30,561 nt of DNA, taken from NCBI GenBank assembly GCA_023231475.1, contig JALJEE010000135.1:1-30561 (forward strand). The letters are read 5' to 3'. The stretch is from Seison nebaliae. Its lineage: Eukaryota > Rotifera > Pararotatoria > Seisonacea > Seisonidae. Made by a program: the position numbers and the translations under genes. Positions 21,401-30,561 of this stretch are shown here, piece after piece. Under the pieces are notes generated by a model, which made no database searches, had not been told where the DNA came from, and worked only from the letters and a program-made list of their open reading frames with translations. How positions within the stretch are numbered: position 1 is the stretch's first letter; each line of letters begins with the position of its first letter.

Positions 21401-24400
21401 ATTATTATTTACTGACAACGATGTAGATTATCAAAATATTTTCACAGAATTACTCGATCTAACAGATAACAAATTGAAATTCAGATTAATGGACGGCATC
21501 ATTGGACATAAGTATAATGGTTATTTCAGAATTAACAACACTAAATTCCTTCAATCGAAGTTATGAATAAATTAAATGATTTCAATTAATAATGAATTTT
21601 TTAGATCCAATGAATTATCGTTAAAGAAAGGTTTCGCGGAAACTAAATCTGGTTCGTATTATGCTGGTGGTGGTCAACGTTTAGAAATAAACCAAATTGG
21701 TTTTGGTTCATTTTCTACAATTATTAAAATTGGCGACGTGCATTGTAATGACGTAAAAATTGAAGAATCAATAGTTAATATATTTATTTTGTTCATGAGT
21801 TAAATTCTATCTTATTCAGTTATCATGTCTCATACCTCCGGTATTAGAGTATTCTGAAAAAAAAGTACCAATTAGTTTGGAGTTAGGAGATGAACAATTA
21901 ACCATAAGTCGTCAAATCAAAATGACGATCGATGATATGATGATGATCAATTACATACCAAAACTATACGGAGGTTCTGGTGGAGGAAGCGTTTTGGATA
22001 TTTTAGGTTAATTTTATTTATTATGTCGATATAATTTTTGCTTTTATTCAATTAGGAAACAATTTCGATGGTAAATGCCAATTCTATTCTGTGACAATGA
22101 ACGATATAAGTTTGAAATGTGAAAAAACGATCGAAAATAGAAAGATTCGTTGTGAAACATCACTGAAGTTGAAGAACAATCGAAGTTTGGTAAAAATTCT
22201 TTTTGACTGCGATGGGTCGATTATTCCTACAATCTTCAAACGGAACACACTATCAACATTTAAGAATGAGGATCATAAAAGGTCGATACAGAGTTATAAT
22301 CAAGAAATAAACGTTTTATTGTATTGTAACTAAACGTTTAATTATAAAACATTTCTCATTTTAGGAAGAATCGAATGGCATATGGTTCACTTATATCGAT
22401 CGGTGGAGTAGTATTGCCACGTGGAATAACGAAAATGTTCCAGAAGAAGGTGATTTCATTATAATCAATAAAGAGGATACTATCGTACTCGACACAACGA
22501 CTCCTGTCTTGAAATTCTTATTAATTAAAGGAGGAAAACTCGTTTTCGATCCGGTGAAATCAGCACATTTGAAAACTGAGAATATCTTGATCACTGAAAA
22601 TGGAACTCTTGAAATTGGAACTGAAGAAAAACCATATGTCGCTTCAGGGAAAATTACAATGTTTGGACATTTAAGATCAACCGAAATGCCATTATTCGGA
22701 TCGAAAACTTTGGCATTACGAAAAGGCACTATTGATATACATGGTTAGTTTCCACCATATCTATCAGAACTCCAATAATTTTAACAGGAAAAGAAATTGG
22801 TCGTCCATTCACTTTGTTAGATAGAACTGCATCGAGAGGTACTAAACAAATTAGATTAAAGCATTCGGTTCCATGGGAAGTAGGTAACGAAATTGTACTT
22901 GCCACTACTGGTAATAGATTGTCAATGAAGGAAAACGAACTAGCAACGATAAAATCAATCGATAGAACTGGAAAGATAATTGGTCTAGAAGTTTCAATTT
23001 TATTTGGTTTTTATTATTCTCAACAATATCCTCCTTCTTTAATAGAAACCATTGAAATATGAACATTTGGGAATAAGAACAAAGTTAGACACAAAACAGT
23101 TCGAACTTCGAGGTGAAGTGGCACTGTTGTCAAGAAATATCAAATTTTCCGGCTTTTCTCATCCTTCTTGGCATGTGAAAATACCTGCATGTGCTGCAGG
23201 ATTTAATCCTGGTTATTAATCTTCTATAGATGATTTGTTATTTTCATTTTTAATGAATTTTCTTCCCAGGTGAATTCAGTGTTCAAACATGTTTCCAAGG
23301 TCGATTCGGTGAGGAGATTGGGAACGATCAATTTGGAGGAGCAATCATGGTCTCACAGGAAGTGCAGAATTCTCAATCGGTTCAAATGCGAATTTCAAAT
23401 TTAGAAATGGAACACGTGGGACAAGCATTTCGACTGGGTCGATATCCAATTCATTTTCATCGGAATGGCAATATGAATGGTTCTTATGTTCGGGCTACTA
23501 CAATCAGAAATGGATTCAATCGAGCAATTAATGTTCACGATACACATGAAGTGATGGTGGAACATAATGTTGCTTACAATATAATGGGTGGAGCTTTCTT
23601 TTTTGAAGATGGTAGTGAACAAAATAATATTATGCAGTATAATCTTGTTTTGTTCGTGAAAGCATCGTCTTCATTACTCAATGATGATATCACACCAGCT
23701 GCTTATTGGATTACACATCCAACTAATTTTATTCGACATAATCGTGCCGCTGGTGGAACTCATTTCGGATTTTGGTATCGATTACATGCTCATCCTGATG
23801 GACCAAGTGCAACAAAAGAAATAAACTGTCGAACTGCTCGTTTAGGAGAATTTCATAATAATACGGTTCATTCAGTTGGTTGGTTTGGTTTATGGATACA
23901 TGAAACTTATATTCCTAAACAACCGGCACACTTTACCAATTTTTTTACATGGAACACTGAAAAGGGAATTGAGGTGGTTATCGGAGGAAAAATAAAATTT
24001 TCTAATTACATATCAATTAATAATCGACTTTCTGGATTTGATGGTAAATTTGCAAGAAACATTGATCAATTTTCTCCTACCACTGGTTACAACATCGAAG
24101 ATTCTTTCATTTCGGCTAAACTTCGAGCTAGCGATCAATGTAAAACAAGAGCTGGTATACTACTTCCTTGGGGAAGTGGAGTACGATTAAAGAACATTTT
24201 GTTCTATGGTTTCGATTCTCCGGAATGTACTGGTATATCCGGTCCCATTCTCAATGGTATTTGCAAAGAAAAATGTGGCGGATACATTTCATCAAGTGAA
24301 CAATTAAAATTTAAAAATTCTCCAAATCGCATTACACTTTCTTGGTTGTCCCAATTGATTATAATTGACATTGATGGAAGTTTGACGGGCAAACAACCCA

Positions 24401-27400
24401 TATCATCGATCAACAGCGATTATGGTTTGGAAGGTGTAACAAATATGACGAATAAAGGAATGAATTATGGTGCATTTATTCACCCTCCAAAATATAAGAA
24501 TTGGGTTCATTTTGGAATAATTGCGCCTTATGTTAAAACCCAATGTTTGATGGTTAATATACCCAAGTTAACGAAAAAAAATATTTTCATCAAACCCGGC
24601 ATAAACTTGATTATATCCGATGGATACATGGGATCGTTTCAATCGAACCAAACTAATACTATTAGGTTTGTATCTGATGAAGTGAAAGCACTTATTATAT
24701 CCTTAGCCCAAATTACCTTTACTCTGGTAATTGAAGATCTTCCTCGATCTTCCTGGATCATAGTCGGAGTTGGTTTGAAGATGTTGCCTGATAAATTTTC
24801 AATTTCTAATCTGAATGGAAATATGTCAGAAAAATCTTTGACATATGAAGATAATTCAGCCGGTGATTGGTATTATGATGCCAATAAAGAAATGTTGGAA
24901 TTCTTGTTAACAAAGAACGGAAATTATGAGGTTAGTGCTATACAATGTGAATTTCCGAATTGTATAAGTCCTGAATCGGTGGAAATTGGTAAAATTGAAA
25001 TTGTTCCTCCTATCTCTCCAATAGATTTCGAAGAAAAGTTGTTTAAGGGCAAAGTGCTAATGTGGAGTAATGTAACGACATGGGAGAAATTAATGAATAT
25101 TTCAAATGTTCCTAAGTTTGGGGATAATGTAACTATTCCGAAAGGGGAATGGGTATTGATGGATGTCAAAGAAGTCCCACAATTAGATTCGGTGAATATT
25201 TATGGAAATCTCGTTTTCGATCGGTTAATTGAGAAATGTTTATTTCAAGCAAATCATATCAATGTATATGGAAGATTAGTAGTTGGATGGGCTGACAAAC
25301 CGATGTTAAACAGATGTACGATCCGATTATATGGGAAAAGGACCGATCCTTTTTATGAGCCTGAAGGTTATACAACTGATGTCGGATCTAAGTTCATCGC
25401 CGTTTATGGAACGATGGACTTGCATGGCAGAAAACGATTTCCAAGTTGGACGAAAAGTGAATCGAAAATTAAGGGAAATGTGATTAAATTAGTAGAACCT
25501 GTTGAATGGGAAATAGGTGATGAAATATCAATCGGAGGATTTAGTGATATATCAAATTATAAAATTAAATCAATCAGTAATAATAGACGAGAGTTAACTC
25601 TTAATACAACTGTATCATCATATGCAAATTATGAATATAACTACCGCCGATTACCCAACAATGAAACAACTCATTTAACACCGATTGTTGCTCTCTTATC
25701 TCGTTATTTAGTTGTCGAAGGTAATGATAATTTTCCAGAAGATTATTGGGGTGTCCGAATAATTGTTACTCAAATATTTGATTATGAAGATTATACCAGA
25801 AAAGTTGGAACAGCCCGAATATCACATACAGCGGTAAGAAACTTCGGTCATGAAAGTTTATACGATGATTCATCTCCGCATTATGGTTTGGCATTCTTTA
25901 AAACAATCGATTCGTTCGGAGCGACACAATCATATATTGTAGAAAATTCTTTTATAAACGGTAATTCACCAGCCATCGGATCTTTTGATGGAACAAATAA
26001 TTTGGTTGTGCGAAATAATGTTATTTATCGAGCAGTTCGATTTGGAATGCGTCACTTGACGAATTCGCCAATTATAAGATCTAATATTATTTTAAATACA
26101 ATTGATGGTTCGCAATTAAATGAATATTTGTCTTATGCACCTTTAGAATATACGAGTGCCATCAGCGTGGAATTTGCCAACTCACCGCAATTACTGAATA
26201 ATATCGTTATAAACGCATTCTCTGCCTCATACAACTTTAAAGAATATCCATGTGAAAGAAGTGGGATTGGATCGCAAATAGATGTTCCTGATTATAATAT
26301 GTTTGGTTGGAAATCTGGCAAAGTCATTAAAATCGATGAAACAGAACCATACAATCAACCGTTATTTATAAACAATCATGCATATGGTGCATCAGTTGGA
26401 ACTTTGATAGTACCTTCACAAGGATCAGTTAAAAGCGATTGTTTATTGATTGAAGATTTTGTATTTGTAAGATTAGGAAAAGTGGCAATTTATGCACAAA
26501 CTGGAAAGCCAATTCATATTAGAAATGTTTTGTTAATTGAAAATGCCATTGGAATTTTCCTTTATCCTTTTGGCACTACGAGTAATAAACATGTTCTTAT
26601 TACCGATTCTGTAATAGTTGGTCGAGATGAAAGTTTAAGTAAATGTTCCTCCCTACGAAGGAACAGTATTGGTGTTATTGTACCTGAAATAACAAGAAGG
26701 AAAAACAGAGAACCGAAGCAGGATATACTTAGTCGAAATACTTATCCATATTTCGATAAAGGATATATGTTAATTGAGAATGTAAAATTCGTTGGATTCA
26801 TTAATCATTGTAAAGCGGACTATGATGTTGCTATATCAACCGCCGGGCAAAATGATGATTCTGCTATGCCAATATATTTATCAAGAATGATTTGGGAACG
26901 AGTTCATCGTCAATTGTATAATGGACGTCCCAATATCAGAAAGATTAATCCATCAGATTGTGTTGATATGGAATGTGATGGATTAAAGAAAGTATTAATT
27001 GTTGATCTCGATGGTACATCATTTGGGTCAGTGGGGGCCACTGCATTCTCTATATCAGAGATGGCCTACAATAAAAACCCAAGACGTGGTCTTGGTGATT
27101 ATCGTTTACCTGCAGGTATGGTAACCGATAGAGATGGTGCCAAGATTCCAATAGATGAGATAGTTCATCATCATGGAATTGTCAGAAATGATAATTGTGA
27201 ACTGTTAGAAAAGAGTAACATGTATCTATGTCATAACTACACATATGGTCAATTAGTGATGACAAATAACGATTTCGATAGAGAGACAAGAAGACTCTCT
27301 CCAGTTGCAATATTATCTGATGATGGTTATGTCGATCTTATAAACGGGCCACAAGATTTTGGTTGGTGTCTTGGTTACACATGTAAGAAACGTCTATCAC

Positions 27401-29902
27401 ATTTCATGGCAATAATCGTGTTAGAAAAATCATATAAATTATTTTTAACGACAACTTCTTTTCCGGCCAATTTTGAGATCAGTTTGAAAGGGGAATTTGC
27501 AGAAATTTTCCCTAATAGAAATTTCATTTTATTGAAAATCTTTAACCACATACCAATGTATATGCACGTTTACTATAAAGGAAAATATATTGAACAATTC
27601 TACAAAAGTGAAAATTCGAGTGAAGTAGAAAAAATGATGTGGCAACGTAGACTGTCAGGTGACAATTTTTACGATCGGGACAACCAATTGCTTTACCTCT
27701 CAATTCATTCGAACGATACCTTCAACATCATTCGAAGAGCAGAATTAGTTCTTAAGTTCGAAACCGAATTCTTTCAACCTGACAAAATTATCGATAACAT
27801 TGCACAATTGTTTAATATAGATAAATCTCGAATAAAAGCTGTAAAAATTGTCAAGGAACTAAATGATTTGGATTTGGGTCGTCGAAGAAGAAGAGCAGTA
27901 GAAAAAGACACAGTTCAAATTACCATCGAAACTACACCGGAAGATGATCTCTCACAAATTGATTTAACAAAAGATGAAGATGTTTTACGCGTTCAAGAAG
28001 GATTACTTGAATTATTTTACAATGGTACATTATCAGATATTCTTGAAACTGGCTCTATTAATAATTTAGATATGGTTGAAGCAGTGCCACCTGTCAATAA
28101 TTCTGCCTATAAAATTTTTGTTACAAACACTATCGATCCAACAGTTAACAGTGAACAACGAATGATGATTCCTGGAAAATTAAATATTATGACAACTGTA
28201 AACGGATGTGTCGAACAGGTGTCTTGTACGCAACAAGCTGTTATTCAAATATTTTCTTCCACTGACGACAAGTTGTACGTTTTCGGAAGTGCATCAAATC
28301 CTTGGACAGTTTTCGCGAATTTAATTGATGAAAACAACAACGTCATAGGCACTTTTGAAGCATTGTATAAATGTGGGAATGCTACATTTACCAATATCCA
28401 TGGTCCAATGAGTGGACAATATAAATTACGATTTTATTTAGATAAAAGATCGAAATCGGATAAGATGATACTTTCTGACGAATTTGACGTTGCCGATTTA
28501 GAAACAATGAGTGGTGAAACTAAAAATTTCCCAGAATATGGCGTGATAATGAATGAGAAAACAACAATTTCTTTCCAATTAATTGATAAATTATCTAAAT
28601 TGCCAATTCATGATATTTCTTGGAAAGTTTAACTTTTTCATGTACAGGTAGAAGATTGAACGTAATTCGTTTCTTTTAGAATCATTCATGGAATGTTCAA
28701 CTTTCAATTCATAATGAATCATTAAAATTGATCGAAGAACAATACGAGACAACTTTAAATCGTAGTTTGTTAATCCATTTGACAGACAGTTTCAACAATG
28801 AACAACCAATGTCTGCTACCAATATTCTAGCAAATAACGAAATTATTTTCCAAGATATTTCATTTTCGTTACCAGCACTCTATGTCTTTGAAGTGTGTAA
28901 TTTAATTCAGGATTATAAAAGATATTTTATTTATATATTCCATTAGATTTTTGTTGAAAGTGAACCAAATGACTATTCGTTTCAATTTCTTTCTAAACCT
29001 TTCCTGGTTAATGATACATTATTCAATAAATATGGTGAGAAATTGACGGAAAATAATGAAACTGATGGTTAGTTTAAAATCAATAGAAAATATTCCTAAT
29101 TATAATTTCAGTTTTTGAAATCGTCGAACAATCAGTAACATATGAATATACGTTTAAAAACAAACAACGTTCAATCATCACTAACAGTATCAACGAGTTC
29201 AATCCCGATCAATATAAGGCCAATATTCATGATATCCTAACACTGAACCAATTGAATATTGAAGCTGAAAATGGTGTTCAATTGGAAAACTATACCAAAA
29301 AATTGATCAGTCGTGCTAAATCTTATCGGTATTTAAGCAATGTGGATACGAATTCAAATTCGTTCGAACTTATGTACTTTGTGGCAGGGAGTAGAAGTGC
29401 GGTGGAAGAAGATCTTGATACCACACGACGAGTTATGTGTGAAATTAATGATCAGTTTTCATTTTCTTCTAAATAATCGAGTCATATTTAAATTTAGTGA
29501 TGATCAACTGGAACTTAAGAATATAATTGTTAATGGAGAAACTCGTAAATGTGATCCACTTTTAGACTTATTGAAAGGCAACAAAAAAACTGTTATCTTA
29601 ATGTTTCTTAATTTTTATGTTTACTCTTTTTATAGAATACGCTACTTATTGTACTGTGTGTTTTTGGAGGATTGATCATTGTAGCTGGTATTGTTCTATT
29701 CGCATTGTGGTACACAAAGAAGACGATTAAGAAACCGATTGAACCACAAATAGAAACTGAAGAATCAAGTGGAATTATTAAAACAGATACTACGACCGAT
29801 AATCAATTTTCTATCGAAAATTTCCAAATTCCCAATGATCCTCCTGAGTATATAGAACACCAAAACAATACTACAAAAATAAGACGTAAACCTTATTGGT
29901 GA
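15436..29902 (+). CDS. PKHD1L1: Fibrocystin-L-like giant receptor (PKHD1L1)
   Basis: Eighteen exons: 15436-15475, 15537-15750, 15801-16019, 16078-17638, 17684-18964, 19020-21559, 21605-21773, 21820-22006, 22056-22312, 22365-22743, 22788-22990, 23046-23211, 23270-28626, 28680-28892, 28947-29067, 29112-29454, 29498-29591 and 29636-29902. All junctions keep frame, giving 4536 aa (human PKHD1L1 is 4243). In order: signal peptide (MLLFLLFAIFFGG); IPT/TIG-rich ectodomain to about residue 2155, with a beta-rich insert near WKYSSGYTKTI that resembles a cupredoxin fold; first G8 domain (about 2157-2280, WSSIATWN); parallel beta-helix repeats; second G8 domain (about 2995-3125, MWSNVTTWEKL); more beta-helix; a basic furin-type RRRRR site near 3942 within a SEA-like segment; one membrane helix (LLIVLCVFGGLIIVAGIVLF, about 4451-4470); and a tail of about 65 residues. 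Introns are 43-61 nt; sixteen of seventeen start GTT. I favour PKHD1L1 over PKHD1 because it is the broadly conserved paralogue. Confidence 0.95.
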
Positions 29903-30405
29903 TTTGTGAACAATTGTCTTCATTTCTCCATCATTTTATATTATTTCAAATAACAAAAATCATAAGAACATATATTATTATTATTTTATAACCATAATTC
30001 GTCTTTACTTAATGATATATATTTAATTTTGAGTATTGTTTCAATAGTTTCGTCTTATTAATGCTTTTTTCAGTATAACATTTTAATAACTTTTATACTA
30101 ACCGAACAAATTTATATTGAATAAATAAAATTAATTTAAAAAATATTCTACAAAATCATCCATAATAGATTATAATGCAGATTATAATAGAATCATAAAA
30201 GATAATAATGTAGAGGGGGTGGCCTAGAGGATCTTAGAAAGAAGATGAGAAAAGAGAAAGCAAGAGAAATAAAGAGAAGTGCATATGTGAGAAAAGGAAG
30301 ATCCTGTAGAGAAAGTGACGAAAGACGAGTATAAAAGGAATAAGATCATTCGGAGAATAGATTACTTTTTATTTTTGTCAGATTCATTTTTTTTTTTTTT
30401 TAATT
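29903..30405. other. PKHD1L1 3' flank and purine-rich tract
   Basis: AT-rich 3' UTR and flank, then a strongly purine-biased stretch from about 30212 to 30350 (GA-rich on the plus strand) with a TATAAAAGG at 30330-30338. A T15 run lies at 30387-30401. I see no gene here. The block TGGCCTAGAGG at 30220-30230 fits an RNA polymerase III A box, but no B box follows at the right distance. Confidence 0.45.
30120..30129 (+). promoter_or_regulatory. Poly(A) signals of PKHD1L1 (two overlapping AATAAA)
   Basis: AATAAATAAA contains two overlapping AATAAA hexamers about 218 nt past the PKHD1L1 stop. It is the first clear signal downstream of the gene. Confidence 0.5.
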
Positions 30406-30561
30406 TTAAGACGCGGAATCCCCATAGGGTAAAGCGTAAAGAAAATCAATAAGAGAAGAAAAATTGTTGCTGGAAATAAACTCACGACCACGAGACAACC
30501 CATCCCTCATATGAATAGGAATAAATGATTCGAGATTAAAATTGCTTACGAGTCCTTCCAA
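30406..30561 (-). CDS. Unrecognised open frame cut by the right window edge
   Basis: On the minus strand a frame is open from the window edge to TAA at 30408-30406 (51 codons). The end reads ISSNNFSSLIDFLYALPYGD and then SAS. GC content appears higher than in the flanks. Four bases after the stop codon the minus strand has an A15 run. This could be the 3' end of a host gene, the tail of a poly(A)-ended retroposed sequence, or chance. No domain is visible in so short a piece, so I name no function. Confidence 0.25.
   Translation of the reverse strand: MEGLVSNFNLESFIPIHMRDGLSRGREFISSNNFSSLIDFLYALPYGDSAS

Noticed and set aside
30218-30260. tRNA or tRNA-derived SINE start (A-box-like TGGCCTAGAGG)
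   Set aside because: No B box, anticodon arm or acceptor stem can be found at the right distance.
1-30561. CRISPR arrays, LTR-type elements or intact DNA transposons
   Set aside because: I saw no spaced direct repeats, terminal repeats, or reverse transcriptase, integrase, capsid or transposase motifs in any frame.

Overview
The window comes from an AT-rich, compact animal genome. The evidence is intron-containing genes for metazoan-type proteins (chained EGF domains, a Ly6 three-finger protein, a selenoprotein P relative, a giant fibrocystin) together with housekeeping VPS15 and ribose-5-phosphate isomerase. Introns are tiny, 43-65 nt in every confident model. I can say small-genome invertebrate but cannot place it in a phylum from this sequence alone. 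All intron/exon models were made by eye from reading-frame continuity; no transcript data were available.

Layout. (1) 222-2812, minus strand: two neighbouring EGF genes, one with two EGF domains (137 aa) and one with seven (331 aa), each with a signal peptide and a hydrophobic C-terminus. (2) 3604-4557, plus strand: a doubtful short reading frame rich in dibasic sites, then a secreted selenoprotein P N-domain protein in which selenocysteine is replaced by cysteine (CHTC). (3) 4844-5435, minus strand: a Ly6/uPAR-type surface protein. (4) 6387-13501, plus strand: a 76-aa one-helix membrane protein, then a very long VPS15 (2184 aa as modelled), regulatory subunit of the class III PI3-kinase. (5) 13586-14416, minus strand: RPIA, tail-to-tail with VPS15. 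(6) 15436-29902, plus strand: an 18-exon fibrocystin-L (PKHD1L1) gene coding for about 4536 aa, complete from signal peptide to cytoplasmic tail. (7) The right edge holds a purine-rich tract, a T15 run and an unrecognised open frame cut by the window end.

Five of the genes encode secreted or cell-surface proteins (two EGF, SelP-like, Ly6, PKHD1L1), but nothing shows that they work in one pathway. VPS15 (autophagy/endosome) and RPIA (pentose phosphate pathway) are housekeeping genes packed between them.

The most unusual signal lies across genes. Of the 30 introns I could place confidently, 29 begin with GTT and 20 with GTTA, where other animals use mainly GTAAGT/GTGAGT. This suggests a shifted 5' splice-site consensus. 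Other points of note are the Cys-type SelP, the enlarged region between the HEAT and WD40 parts of VPS15, identical 40-nt phase-1 first exons in three unrelated secreted proteins, and acceptor-like sites just upstream of several start codons that lack a visible donor, as would be expected for spliced-leader trans-splicing.
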